Shown: positions 50,702 through 63,386, counted from the stretch's first letter. The stretch: 64,000 nt of DNA from Jacaranda mimosifolia (GCA_018894105.1 CM032123.1:2109001-2173000); one strand, 5' to 3'. Translations and numbers: made by a program. Notes: generated by a model from the letters alone, not told the origin.

Positions 50702-50983
50702 GAATTTCTTTACTTTTGCTTAATTTATAGCAACTCTGATATTTCCTTTAGTTGGTATGAAATAGTTCCTTTTCTCCTCAGTACTATTCTCACTACTTTT
50801 TTGTCTCGATCAATTTCCAATCAAAGTGGTGGTTTTTTTTTTTTTTTTTTTTGAATTTCTTTACTTTTGCTTAATTTATAGCAACTATGGTGTTTCCTTT
50901 AGTTGGCATGAAATCATTCCTTTTCTCTCTGTTCTATTCTCATTTCTCACTACTTTTTTTCCTTGATCAATTTCCAGTCCTAG
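50702..50983 (+). repeat. Two-copy tandem repeat, about 150-bp unit
   Basis: The sequence starting GAATTTCTTTACTTTTGCTT at 50702 repeats at 50853, about 85-90% alike, with a T-run (about 50833-50852) at the junction. Non-coding. Confidence 0.7.
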
Positions 50984-50991
50984 TTTTTTTC

Positions 50992-51113
50992 TTTATTTAT
51001 TTATACACACGCACGCATATTAAAAACTCGTTTGGATTTGAATTTCTAACTTCCCATATTATGTGAAAAACTTATGCTACTGGTCCACAGCCCACTCGAC
51101 AATTTCCATTCAT
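50992..51113 (-). mobile_element. SINE type 2
   Basis: On the - strand: GGGCTGTGGACCAGTAGCATAAG (box A area), GTTAGAAATTCAAATCC (box B area), TGTGTATAAATAAATAAAG end. It is the same layout as 32424-32545. Confidence 0.55.
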
Positions 51114-51218
51114 AGTTGAGTAGGGTCACTGTGATGAGTAGCTAGTGAAGGTGTTGCTTTTATGTTGGTATGTTTTTGGAAATATCTAATTTAGTCAATT
51201 TATTTATTTAACCCAAAT

Positions 51219-51387
51219 ATTAGCTCGAGTGACATCAGTCTCCCTGTATTATATGGGAGGTCTTGTGGTCGACTTTAAGTGGGCGCATTGTGTGCACTTT
51301 ATGTGCATTGTTAGTAGTTTATACTTTGATTTGTTGATATAATGATAAATTCATTATTTGTAATACTCTCTCTAAAAAAAAAAAAAT
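51219..51387 (+). mobile_element. SINE type 1
   Basis: TTAGCTCGAGTGACATCAGTC (box A area), GAGGTCTTGTGGTCGAC (box B area), TGCACTTTATGTGCATTG body, TCATTATTTGTAATACTCTC tail and a 12-A run. Confidence 0.65.
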
Positions 51388-51763
51388 CCAAACATTAAAA
51401 CAATCAATGTAGTAAAATTTTTATTTCTTCATAATTATAATTGCATAAACAGGTGAAAGAATTCCCCACATAAATTTTAGAGCGTTCAACAAAATTACTT
51501 GGCAGTTTGTAGGAGATCCGATACATGCATTATAGTGAAAACTGACTATTATTGTACTCTTTTCTTACTTAAATGGTATAATCCTCGAAAGGCATGATTA
51601 ACTCTTAATGTTTAATTCAAAATATTTTACGAACACATATTAAATATATATAATATAAAATTGAGTATATTTTTAAAAGCAATATATGTAATATATATTT
51701 TAAAAATATTATCGACTTATTGTCCTTTTATTTAAAAATGTGAGGTCAAAAATCAAACTCTAA

Positions 51764-52520
51764 GGGCCCCATTTGTTTTCATTTTCTACACCTTTTTATT
51801 TTCTCCTCAAAATAAAAATACAGATTTATCAACCTTTACAAAATTTTCTCATATATTTTTATTCTCGAAACATTCATTTTTACATTCTCTCTCAATTTTC
51901 ATACCTATTTCTTCCCTATTATTATCTATATCTACTTTTTTATCTCTTCTCAATACTTCTCAAATATCAAGTGCTTCTGAAAGCAGGTCGGTCTCTATCA
52001 AAGAATCAAGCGCTAGAGACAACAGGGGCAGGAAGATTGATAGACAGATTTCAAAGACGAGAAGCGAAATCAAATGCGAAATTGGGGAGCAAAATAAAAA
52101 AGAAAATAGAGATTTATTAACTTTTACACAATTTTCTCATATATTTTTATTCTCAAAACATTCCTTTTTACATTCTCTCTCAATTTTCACACTTATTTCC
52201 CCCATATTATTACTTATATCTATTTTTTTATCTTCTCAATACTTCTCAAATATCATTCACCATAAAAATATTATTTTATATATATTTTTCAAATAAGTAC
52301 ACATCACATCATCAATTCAAATTTAAAAACTTTCTTTCTTTTAATACAAAAACACCCAACATCCAAATACATATTATTTTCACGCCTATATAAACATATA
52401 ATTTTAAACAACACATGCAAATACAATTTTATTTTCAAATTTTTTTTTTTAACTAACTTTTTACTATGCATTTTCACTAGAAAATGAAAACACCTTCAGA
52501 AAATAAATTCAAATGGGCTT
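51764..52520. mobile_element. Tourist-like MITE with internal duplication and captured insert
   Basis: TAA flanks both ends (51761-51763, 52521-52523). The left end is GGGCCCCATTTGTTTTC and the inverted right end AAGCCCATTTG. Inside, the segment around 51815-51970 is repeated at about 52100-52255 (both hold TTTTCTCATATATTTTTATTCTC and TCAATACTTCTCAAATATCA). Between the two copies lies about 125 bp (51971-52095) of different, less AT-rich sequence that is open in two forward frames. The insert could be host DNA captured by the element. Confidence 0.6.
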
Positions 52521-52523
52521 TAA

Positions 52524-53042
52524 GTACGTGGGTGGATAATTTTTTTTTTAAAAATATTATCAAGTGATATAAAAGTGGAGATCCTATGTTTCGAGAAAGA
52601 ATTATTAAATGCATTCTAATACGAAATCAACAAAAAAAATTAAGAAATATATTCATGTAACTAATTTGCATTATAATTCATCCATACAACAAATGTAAAA
52701 GAATTCTATGCTTGGATTAAAAAAAAAGAAATGAAAAAAAAGAGAGAAAAAAATGTAAAAATATAAATATTAAAGCACATAATTATATTATTTGATGTGC
52801 GGAATATATATATATATATATTCACATTTTTCACATTAAAATTTAAAGTACAAACATAAGGGAACTGAAAATTAATACTGGACTTAAACCATTCTTGTAA
52901 CTGTTACTGCATAACGTCATTATTAATGTCTAAAAGCCAAAAGAGAATTAAATGCAGTCTTCAGTGAACATATTTAACAAAGGATTAGTCCAGAAGGAAA
53001 TTAAGCATAGCAAACAGAGTATTTTGCGACTCGCATTTGAAG
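52524..53042. other. Upstream region of the PMEI-like gene
   Basis: AT-rich, with a (TA)n tract at 52807-52821. No gene and no clear TATA box assignment. Confidence 0.5.
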
Positions 53043-53744
53043 ATGAACAATTCTCCAAGAAATCTTCTCAAGCTAATTTTGAGCATCGCTTTGTGTTTCT
53101 TCTTCCTTTTTCTTGAACCAACACATGCCCAGAAAAATCCCACCCCAGGCTTGAAACCAAACCCAAGCCCAAATCCGAATCCGAAACCAGAATCAAACTC
53201 AACAATACCATCAAAACCAAAACCAGAACCAAACCCAAAAGTATCATCAAAAACAAAACCATCGACAACCTCACCTTACCATTTCGCCAATCATTTTTGC
53301 CTCTCCAGGAGGCTTGACGTTAGAAGCACGTTCTGCCTGAAGGTTTTGAGATCGGGTGCCGCCAGTACTACCGCAAAAGACAATCACGCGCTCCTCAACA
53401 TTGCGGCGGATTTGGCTATACAATTCGGTAATAAAACCCTAATTTTATTGAATAAATTGTGGAAAGATGAGAGAACAGCGCCCAATTTGAAGCCAGCTAT
53501 TGAGGAATGCTTATCGGCGTATGAAGGTTATCTCGAACAATACAAAATGCTTTTGGAGGAAGCAAAAACGGAGACTCAGCTGGCGAGCTACGACGCTGAA
53601 TTGGCTAAGATTGAGATAAAGCGCTGCGTTAAAGCTCTGAGTGAAACTAAAAATGCTGATATCGAAGCGAAAAACAAGATTGCCTTGGATTTCACTAAGC
53701 TTTCGCAGAATATTGCTGATTCGATCGATGCATCGGAAAAATAA
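53043..53744 (+). CDS. Secreted PMEI/invertase-inhibitor domain protein with Pro-rich linker
   Basis: A single exon of 233 aa. The ATG at 53043 is the first in the frame and starts a signal peptide (LLKLILSIALCFFFLFL, cleavage likely after HAQ30). Residues 31-78 are a Pro/Asn/Lys/Ser-rich linker with repeated KPNPSPNP-like units. The rest is a four-helix PMEI-type domain with the four expected cysteines, C86, C98, C156 and C195, which form two disulfides in the family. Such proteins inhibit pectin methylesterase or acid invertase in the cell wall. Which one cannot be read from sequence. The extensin-like linker before the inhibitor domain may tether the protein to the wall. The frame is intact. 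Confidence 0.85.
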   Translation: MNNSPRNLLKLILSIALCFFFLFLEPTHAQKNPTPGLKPNPSPNPNPKPESNSTIPSKPKPEPNPKVSSKTKPSTTSPYHFANHFCLSRRLDVRSTFCLKVLRSGAASTTAKDNHALLNIAADLAIQFGNKTLILLNKLWKDERTAPNLKPAIEECLSAYEGYLEQYKMLLEEAKTETQLASYDAELAKIEIKRCVKALSETKNADIEAKNKIALDFTKLSQNIADSIDASEK

Positions 53745-56700
53745 ATTTCCGATGGAGAGGGAAGAACAGTACATTAGGGCTCGATTAATCTTCCAAATAC
53801 TTATGCATAAGAAATTGAAAATTTGAGAAAACGTGAAGATTCCGCATTTTCTGATATATTAATTCTGGGTTTTATTGCTGTTATAGGCAAATTTATTTCC
53901 CTGATTACTTAACTAATATCTTCAAGGCAAGAGATAGGAATTGCAATGGTTCTTGAAATTATAAAGGAGTTTTGGGCTAATTTTGAGTTTTGAGTTTTGA
54001 ATTTTAGATCCATTGCAATGTTTTCAATATAAAAATCATTTATTTATATATATATATTTATATATTTGATAAAAATGTGCATATTATATATATACTGTAT
54101 GAAAGTAATAATATTATTAATGAACAATTTATTCATTCAATATTTATCAAAGCAATAAGAATGTTAGTAATTTATCATCTTTTTTAAATTAAAACATGAA
54201 TATATAAATTTTTAGATAATTAATCTATTACTAAAGATATCATTTTCTCATATTTAAGATCGTAATATTATTTTTTAAGAAAGATTTTTAAATATTATTA
54301 AATTTTATAAAACGGATCTAATTTGTTGGTTCTCAAGTTCGAGGTTGAATAAGTCCATGAAAATCTTAACGGGATTGGTTTCAAGTTTTAATAGATCTGC
54401 CCCATTGGCAGATGGAAGCCCAAGGCGTAATAAGCCACAATTGGGCCTAAATTATTGTCCTGGCCCATATATTGGGATATTTACCCATATTTGATGTCTA
54501 GCATCGTATTAAATGTTAGAGAAATTAGACCGGTGATCGAATTGATAGCCTTATTAGTTATTGGTTTGATCGATTCAATCGGTGTACATCATAATTATAT
54601 TTAATATTATATAAATATATTAGAAATATAAGAAATGGAAAATATATATATGTAAAGGGAAAAAAATAAAAATTGCCTAGTAGCAAGAAACTTTCTTCAA
54701 ACTGTACTCCATAATAATATCTATACATTAATTTAAAATATCAACTCATAAAATAAGATTTGCTAGAAAATATCCTTTCAGAATCCATTACAACTTATAA
54801 AAATAATAAACACCAACTCAAATAACATAAAAGTTTCAAATGTAAATAAAAACTAATATTACAATAGACAACAAAGTCACAATATACAATTTCTCAGTCA
54901 TCATCTGTACTCTCATCAAACCTTGTCAAATGGACAATATTCATAATATCACCACCATCACTTGAACTAGTCCCAACACCATCATACCATACTTTGAGAA
55001 GGATTTAAATGAGAAAATAAAAGGGAAAAAAAGGAAAAAGAAGATTGAAAATGAAAAATGATACTGAATTCTGAACTCTTGTAGCCGCTGCATCTTTGCT
55101 TGGCTCCGTTGCTTGCCTTCTGTTGGAGTGTTGGTAAGTTAGATTTAGGGTTTTTACTTTTTATTTAATTAGTTTTTAGTTTTTATTTCGAAAAAATAAA
55201 AATTATTATTTTTTAAACTGATTGACCGGTTGAACCAGTTTTTTACCAGTATATACCAATTTGCACTGATTTTTTAACAAACTGGTTTTATATATCAAAT
55301 TGGATCAGGACTTTATCATGGCTTAAAAAGTAGCATTTTTAACTAAATATGCTAAATTTAGACTCGTTGAAAAACTTGCAAAGCCTAACAGGCCAACTCA
55401 TTTATCTATCTTCACATAAAAAGTACAACAATAGTAATATAATATTGTATTTGATTTTTTTAATTAGTCCTTTATGTAATCCGTTATGTTGTTTAATATT
55501 GTTTTTTATTGAAATGATAACATTTTATACTTAGATTTGAACTTTTATAATTATGCATATGTTTTTATCATTTTGATTGTTTCTTATCAAGGTCTGTTAC
55601 AAATTTAAGCATATTAAAAATTTATATTTATGTGATACTTAGATTTAATTGAAACCTTAGTAGAAAATAGGCTTTTAGGTAAACTTTCAGACCAAATTAA
55701 GACTTTAAAATTTAGTAAAAAGATTATATCCAACCTTTAAAAAAAAAAAAATGATAAATAATGTACTAGACTTAGACTCATCATTTACATAACATGTCTA
55801 ACCTATTTAAGTCAAAACTTACTCTAACAATACATATTCCTATGCTTACATATCATGCAGCAAAACAGTGTAAGATTACAAGTACTCAAAGCACTTTCGC
55901 GGGTAACATCTATAATTTCATTGACTATTAAGTTATAATTATGTTGAATTATGATAGAAGTATCTCTTTTACAACTTCCCCTCAGATTGGAGGGCTTTGA
56001 AAATTAATAATTTGGTCTAAGCTCAACACAAACTTCCAGACTTTAATTTGTATATCTTCTTCATAATTACATAACTTAGATTTTTTATTTTTTTTTAAAT
56101 TTTCTAAAATAAGACCACCTTTGGTAAAGTAGCCAAGAAAGTACTACTTCGTTTAGAGAATAGTTTTTCCTTTTTTCCTAGTTTTGCAATAAGTCTCGAA
56201 TGTTTCCTAGTTATAACTAGTCTTTGGGCAATTATTATTTTGAAGATAATATGGTAATATATGTTTCATTTTTTTAACTTACATATAAAATTTCTTACCA
56301 AGTGAAAAGAACTTATAATAATTAGATGAATGGAATATGACAAATCTTAAAATATTTATCCTATCTTATTATTCAAGTCATTTAAATGGATTGCTAGGAA
56401 TAGGAATAGTGACACTTAAAATGATATTGTATCCATGTAGAATAGAGATTTAGAAGGGTAAAAAAACGGTTCATCAAGGTTCATCAAAAAGGTTCATCCA
56501 TCCTCCTTAATCCAACAGTAATAAATGAATTGAATTTGTTGTATTCAGTGTATCTAAAAATTTTACTGATCAATCTAGGGATGCTGAATAAGTTAACTTA
56601 ATAAATCAACTAAGCAAAATATTTCTAACTGTCCAATAGCAGATCCAAATTTGAAAATGAAAAAACAACTAGCTAAAAAAATCACTTCTTTGTGACCTGG

Positions 56701-57564
56701 TACATTCGGACTGATATAATCATATTCAATTTATTTATGTCACCAAGTGAATAGTGATGGACATAGCACATGGTGGGACCAAAATTTGAAACGCAATATT
56801 CCGTCAAAAATAATTGAAAAGGTCTTAGTTATAACACTTTGATGCCCAAATCAGTTGTAGGATAAGAAATCGGAGCTAAGATATGCAGTAAGAAGTGATG
56901 CAACAACAAGAACTTGTCATATTATTCCCCTATGAATTGGTGAAATGATGTACATGTAATTGATAAACAACTGAAATTGCTAACTATATGCTGATCTACT
57001 ATTGTGTCAAATTTTGATCCACAACACAAATAAAATAAAATAAAATAAAATAAAAATCACGAATCCTTAAATTGTTCTGAAATTTTAATTATTTTCAAGG
57101 CTAAAATTGTCATTTTAACCCAACCCACGTCATGTAGTGTGGTTTTGCATAAACCCATCATGCACATTGCAAATATATAACTACTCCAGTCTTCGGGGAT
57201 AGGGTTCTTCCCTTTTACTCCATGAGAAAATCGATTGATCTGTATAAAAGCATTATTTCTAACTCAGGTGGACTTAACCTACATAAAATGGATCCCACCA
57301 TCATGTGAAACATCATCTCATATCAGCGACAATCAGCCCCCACCAACAACTAGCTTTCATGATTCCGAGCGTGACAGCCGAAAGCATATGTCTACGTATA
57401 TCTTAATTGCCAAAAGTTCTTGAACAAAAAAAAAAAAAAAAAAATCCAACTTTTCATGGACATGCAACGCGAACTTGGGCTTTTTCATGCCTTTAACAAG
57501 CATATAAGTGACGTGGAAAGAGAAACCAATTCATCCATAGAAGAAATTTAACCAAGATCAAGAG
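53745..57564. other. AT-rich intergenic spacer
   Basis: No intact gene. It contains the possible transposon at 54525-55295, (TAAAA)n at about 57026-57054 and a poly(A) run at 57426-57444. Short frames are AT-rich background. Promoter sequence for the DUF3511 gene lies at the right end, with TATAAG at 57503-57508. Confidence 0.5.
54525..55295 (-). mobile_element. Possible decayed transposon with a C-terminal coding relic
   Basis: Both flanks carry ACCGGT-type motifs (54532 and 55230) in loosely inverted context (GGTTTGATCGATTCAATCGG versus CTGATTGACCGGTTGAACCAG). Between them, on the - strand at about 54890-54985, a short frame ends with an acidic tail (VHLTRFDESTDDD, stop) resembling the end of a transposase-type protein. 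Ends and family are not secure. Confidence 0.25.
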
Positions 57565-57816
57565 ATGGAGAAGAGCAGGTCATTGCCCCAGTACTCATCT
57601 GAATTCGGGTTCGAAAATCAGACAAACCCGTATACATTCAACGGCCCGAGTGGAAATGGTCAAGCGTTTGGTACGTCAAATGATCCGGAAATGAAGAGGA
57701 AGAAGAGGATTGCTGCATACAATATGTTCACCACAGAAGGTAAAGTGAAAGCATCTGTTAGAGAGAGTTTCAAGTGGATCAAGACCAAAATCAATGACAT
57801 CCGTTATAGTTCGTAG
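57565..57816 (+). CDS. DUF3511 family protein
   Basis: A single-exon 83-aa protein. The C-terminal 45 residues carry the DUF3511 signature: DPEMKRKKRIAAYNMFTTEG, then KVKASVRESFKWIKTKI. The N-terminal part is Ser/Gly/Asn-rich. The length is normal for this plant-only family, whose molecular function is unknown. The basic KRKKR block could act in nuclear localisation. A TATAAG element lies 57-62 bp upstream. Nothing is missing. Confidence 0.88.
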   Translation: MEKSRSLPQYSSEFGFENQTNPYTFNGPSGNGQAFGTSNDPEMKRKKRIAAYNMFTTEGKVKASVRESFKWIKTKINDIRYSS

Positions 57817-58225
57817 CCCGCCCATCTTTCTATATATACTGTTGTATAATCTGATCATCATCTCTTGTTAATTCCTGTCTTAATTTTTGGTGTTTTTGTG
57901 GAAAACAAGAAACAAGAACCCATGTTGTTGTCTGTGGAGTATGTTACTGTTCTATGTTGAGTGGGATGAGGGCTTTGAAATAAAAAATTTGATCTTGAAA
58001 ATCAGCTCAAATTTGAGGAAATATGTTCGCAAAAGTTTGAGTTTTTGATTAAATAATTTGATGGGATCATGGATTTAGCAGGTTTATTACATTTTTCACA
58101 TTGTACAATGAACTGGTTTATACTGCAAAGTTAGATTTATTTAATCATCTCTTAGTAAAGAATTGATCATTTGGGAAATGAAATCATACAACGAAATTCA
58201 AGTAAAGAAACCTCAGGCAGGCTTC
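57817..58225. other. Convergent 3' spacer
   Basis: Short region between the ends of the DUF3511 gene (+) and the CDK-like kinase (-), with AT-rich 3' UTR sequence on both strands. A candidate poly(A) signal AATAAA lies at 57979-57984. Confidence 0.5.
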
Positions 58226-61200
58226 CTAATCATCAATGGAGTGCAGCTTAAGTCTGCTCTTGTTTTGCAGACTTCGGAATTCTCTGGTGGATGCAGACCT
58301 TTGGACCAGATCCAATCTGTTTGTACCATCAAGATTCATGTCATAGTTGATTGTACTTCCTTTTGCAGTTGGTAACGGGGGCCAGTTCTTGATGTTTTTG
58401 GTAGCATTAGGATGGGATTCAGTTCTTGGGGACATCTTGTGATTTGGAAGCCCTGTTGGCTTTGCACTTGCAGAGGAAGTGCTTGTCGAACTACTTCCTC
58501 GTTCTATGCTAAAAACTGATGTGTCCGTGCTTGTCTGCATGAAAAAAATGATAGCAGAAGAGTTTGTGATAAATAGTTGAAATTGTCAATACAAAAACTC
58601 AGAATGATATGAGTTCCTCATTCTTGGTGTGTAGGTGATATGGGATGAGTTTATTTATAGGTTTGTAGGTCGAATAGGTCGCTCCAACTGACCTTGGGTT
58701 TAACCAAGCTCAAAGGAACCTATAGGAGAGGATCTAATTAAGGTAAGTCTGAGATCTTGTGAGTAGTAGACAAACTTATGTTCATGAAAGTCGAATGATC
58801 GTAGCAGGTCTACTTAATTTGTTGACTAAATTTGTACTTAGGTCTCTCATACGCCAAATGACAGAAGTATTTGCAGTAAGACCTCTGATAGAAAAAGCAC
58901 TGCTTGGTTATCTCCCTTGGAACGCCACTATTTTAGATCATCATTACTATTTGGGTGAAATAGGCCGAGTCATGAGAAAATAAACAGATTATGAAGGTAT
59001 CTTAGTTATTTTCAAGAAATTGTAGGGCTTTCGAGTTTTCTAGGCAGATTCCCCTCTATCGGTATGGTTACTAAATTAGCTTATTGCAAAAGTTTTTAAG
59101 CCCAATGGCCTTAAAATTTTCAAAATCTAAGAGGGTTCGATGAACTCTATTGTCTGATAGTTTACCTCTTTAGAGCCACTAGCATCTGCTTTTATTGTCT
59201 CAACAGCCGCATTTTTCTTCCTTTGGTCTCTCTGTGATTGAGACCAGTGCCTCACTTTAGAAGACCTGTGCCTTTATATGAGAGAACAAAGTTACCCTTT
59301 CTGTAAAAACCAGGACATTCTTCTTGTGAGTAGTGTGCATATATCCATGAACAAAAAAACACTTACTTTCGCCTCTCGTTTATCAGAGGATAGTCATCAT
59401 CTTCAATCTGGATTATAGGCAAACCAGAAAGGTCACATGCTAAAGGGCTCGTATGAAAGAACTACAGCCACAAAAAAATTATTATGTCAGTTAAAATCTG
59501 AAGAATACCATATAAATATTGTCAAGGAACTCCACATTGAAGAAGGGTTCTCTCAAAAATATTCAAGACATACTCAAAGCCAAAGAATTTTCCACCATGT
59601 AAACTGGCCCTCAGCTTTGGACTAACCTCATTTTGAAGAGCAGAACTTGCAGATCCACGACGTCCAGGATCTAGGGAAAGAAGAATGTCCAAAATACCAA
59701 GTGAATGTGAAGGGAAGTTCCTGAAAGTTTCCCGAAAACTGGGCTTATAGGTTTGTGGAGGTTTAAGGGCTGTTGAGAGTCCCAATCTTTTATAGTAATC
59801 ACCTGAAGGTGTCCCACAGAGTTTGAAAATCCTATGCAGCTGTTCAACCTGAATGCAAAATGTAATAAAAACTTAAGACAGTTTTCTGCTAGTTTGCTTC
59901 TGATAATGAACAATCTTTGAGAATAAAATGAATAAACACTTCCCCCCCTGTATTTCACTATCAATTCTAACTTTCTGGGCTCATCGTACCTCTGTCCTGC
60001 CAGGCATGATAGGCCGGCCGGCCAGCATCTCAGCCAAGAGGCAGCCGGCGCTCCAAAGATCAATGCCAATTCCATAGTCAGTAGAGCCCAGCAGCAGCTC
60101 CGGGGCTCTGTACCAAAGGGTCACAACTCGGCTAGTTAGTGGCCGCCTATATTTAGACGTATCGTAGAAATTAGCAAGTCCAAAGTCTGCAATTTTCAGC
60201 ATTCCATTTCTATCAATGAGCAGATTTGATCCCTTGATATCTCTATGCAAAATGCCCTTCTCGTGGCAATGCTGAAGGCCGGAAAGCAGCTGCTGCATAT
60301 AGCATTTAACCTGTGGCTCCGTCAGCCTCTCATCTGGCTGAGATAGAATTCTGGCTAAATCAGAGTGCATACAGTCAAAAACCAGGTATATACTATACTG
60401 CATTCTTGAGGTGGCCAATCCTTCAAGCTTTACTATATTGGGATGATCCAAAATTTGTAAGGTCATAATCTCCCTTGCCATGAATTTCACACTCTCAGGT
60501 TCTGAAGTGTCAAACCGAACTTTCTTTAAGGCAACAATTTTTCCAGTGTCCTTATCTCTAGCTTTATAAACATTGCTGTAAGTTCCCTGTCCTACCTGCA
60601 ATATCAAGAAAGCCCTTTGATTAATCCCAATATTTAAGCTGAAAATATGTCCACCTATGCTTTAAGATGACTTTGGTAATAGTTGTGCAAACTAGTCGAG
60701 TCAGTTCACGGGCTTCTTGAGTCAAGTTCATATTTTTTCAAATTTGAGTCGAGCTAATTAATAAGCTCGATCTTTGTTTCAAACTGATTTAAACTATCTA
60801 TATTTAGGCTTCAACATCGCAACCATCAGTATATAATTAATTTTGACATATTTTTATTTTATTAACGCTTATGTGTACACACACACGCATATATATATAT
60901 ATATGTATCTCATATTACTAATATCATTGATATTTATATATAATTATCAATGGATGTTTTAACTTACAAATTTTGATTTCGAATTCTTTCTTATTTTATT
61001 AAATTAGGAATTTCGAGTTTGAGCTCGTAGCACGAGCTTGAGCTCGCATTGTGGTTGAAAACTCATGTGAAATTTTAATGTTGATCAATTCAAGTAGAGC
61101 TCAAATTCAAAAAATCAAATTTGTCTCGAGAATTTTCTCAAAATTCTCTTAAACTCGACCAGATTACATCCCTGTTTCAATATTAGTGAAATGTTTTATA

Positions 61201-61610
61201 AGCCTAAAATAAAAAAATAAAAAATAAAAGTGAAGGATGGATAGAAGAAGATCAACCTTGTCAATCTTGATATAAGAATCAGCACTCTTTGGAACTATAT
61301 TCCTCAAAACCTCTCTTGGAACGTTATCAATGAGCCACTTTGGCCATCCATCAACCACCTCATAATCTTCTCCAGCTTTCTTCATCTTTGCAACATTGCC
61401 ATTATTAGCACCACCATTGCTGTTGCTGCTCTTCCTCTCTGGCTCCCTTCCACTTCCCTTTCTTGATTCCGGCTTCAAGGCCCGGCCTGATTCCTGCCTG
61501 ATACGCCCCGGGCCCGTCGACCTCCTCGGTCCGACATAGCCTCCTTTGGCATACCCATTCTCCAGCTTCAACCTTTCAATGGATGGTTTGGCACTCTGAG
61601 AAGACCCCAT
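58226..61610 (-). CDS. CDK-like Ser/Thr kinase, At1g54610 type
   Basis: Six exons on the - strand, 61610-61257, 60595-59990, 59848-59627, 59461-59367, 59265-59166 and 58534-58226, join in frame to 561 aa. The start MGSSQS offers Gly2 for N-myristoylation, a feature of this clade. Residues 2-100 are basic and low complexity, then WPKWLIDNVPREVL, the conserved motif before the kinase. The kinase has GQGTYSNVY (120-128), VALKKV with Lys142, the MAREIMTLQ helix in the PSTAIRE position, HRDIKGSNLL, DFGLA, SRVVTLWYRAPELLLG, and AGRPIMPGRTEVEQLHRIF. The C-terminal tail after exon 4 is Ser/Thr-rich. All catalytic residues are intact. Members are plant CDK-related kinases of unsettled substrate, some linked to immunity or sugar signalling. 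Unlike typical members the tail begins with an acidic IEDDDYPLINERR instead of the usual PPSKE segment. Confidence 0.92.
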
Positions 61611-63386
61611 TTGTGAAAAACTCTCACTATTTGGTATAGAAAAAGAAAGTATATATATTCAAGAAGAAGAAAGGGAATAAGAGCAACAGGACATTTGTAG
61701 AATGGATGGTGAAGACAGGAATTTGATGAATGAAATGAGGCTGAGATGATAGATACATATAAAGGCCGGCAGGGCGGCAGCTAAGAATATGGAATATTGA
61801 AGTAAATATGCTGTGGATTTCGGAGGATACTAATTTAAAAAGAGTTTCTTCTACACTTAGCTTCTTCCGCTGAATATGAAGCACCATTGGAACTATTGGC
61901 TTTTCCCACCCTACAAAAACCATCTTTTTCAATTTTCCTTCTCTTTTTTGTACATATGTACTTCTTTTTAATAAATAAAAAAGGTAAGTGAGGATGTCTA
62001 GTATGGCAATTTTCGTTGAATGTGATTATAAGAGTTTATTATTGCTTTGAAATATCTTGTTTAAGTTAAGATGAGTCTATCATCATAATCTTATTAAATA
62101 GTTAGATAAAAAAAATTTAACTGTAAAGATAGTAGGTTCACAGACGACTACTACTGTAAATGAGTTTGAATCTATGAGCTTTTTATAAAAAGTGGTCCAC
62201 TATGAAAAGTAATGGACCAGAATACCAAACCAATAGAGCTACCATTGCGATTATCTTTTGTGCTTATGTACATTGCATAAAAACTATGGTATCCATTGCA
62301 TGCAAGTTGATTGTTGTCTAGTACGTAGAAATACGGATGACAAAAATAGAAAACAACAATATAAATTGCGAATGTTTCATAGATATCTCCAAGTTGCATT
62401 AAGAATTCATCATTATTATTGTCAATAAATATGCAACAGGGAAAAGAATTAATTGTTTATCATTTTCTTCATGAAATTTATTTTAGAATTTGGGATTTTG
62501 TAATGCTTTTATGCTTGATTCGGGTCAGCTCCGGACAAGCGAGGCCCATCATGGATATTACTGGGCTTTCCTGCAAGATCCAGCTTACAAAATTTTGCGA
62601 CTTTTTCTGGACAATTCTTATTTGGGCTTAGGATCACCCAGGCCCACAGGCCAAGGAAATCTTCAAACAAATAAGGCCAGCCCAAAATTATGCCTTTTGT
62701 GGTATTATGTCATCTTGTAAGTTGTAATAATGAGAGTCATGAGACCCATTCTTTTTTTTTTTTTTTATCAACTTGAGACCCATTCTTTACCTCCATCTTT
62801 GCACATGATTATTTTGGTGAAAATTACCATATCTTTTTATTTTTTTTGGGTTATCAAAAAAATAAGTAGTCAATATTTGTGAAGTGTAATTATAGGCTAA
62901 ATATGTTATTTATATGGAGTGGTTCGCACTTTTATTTATAAGGTCTGAAGTTTTAACTTTAACGAATTTTGAGTACGTATCTGCATGTTCTTGATTAATT
63001 GGTCAAATGACATTGTCTTCTTGGTGTGTGTTGTGTAGAAAAAAAAAAAAAGTACTTCATTCCATTTATTTTCACACACAATTGCATTATAGAGTAAAAT
63101 TATGAAATTAAGATTTATTGTTTCCAAAAAAATGTGATCAAAGTCAATTTTCTATACTTTTCCATCTACATTGCATTTTTGCTAGCAATATCTTATACCT
63201 AAAATGATTTGGTTGCCTTTAAGAATGTATAAAATTTTCATGATGCTTTTACATATGTGCTAGTACTAAGAGCAATAAAGCTGGATGAATTACACAAAGA
63301 TCAATAGATATTTTACATGACTACACAAATCACAAAGTGAGAAAGGCAAAAGGAGACATGGAAGATCAAAGAAGGGAGAAGAGGAA
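61611..63386. other. Upstream region of the CDK-like gene and spacer
   Basis: No intact gene. The block 62515-62705 has balanced composition and several GGCCCA/GGGCTT-type sites (62547, 62563, 62625, 62640, 62680), the site II motif seen in promoters of growth-related plant genes. It may be a promoter or gene relic. The rest is AT-rich. Confidence 0.45.

Noticed and set aside
58759..58983. 74-codon plus-strand ORF within an intron of the CDK-like kinase
   Set aside because: No family recognised, no promoter, and it lies inside an intron on the opposite strand. It could be a transposon scrap, but support is too weak.
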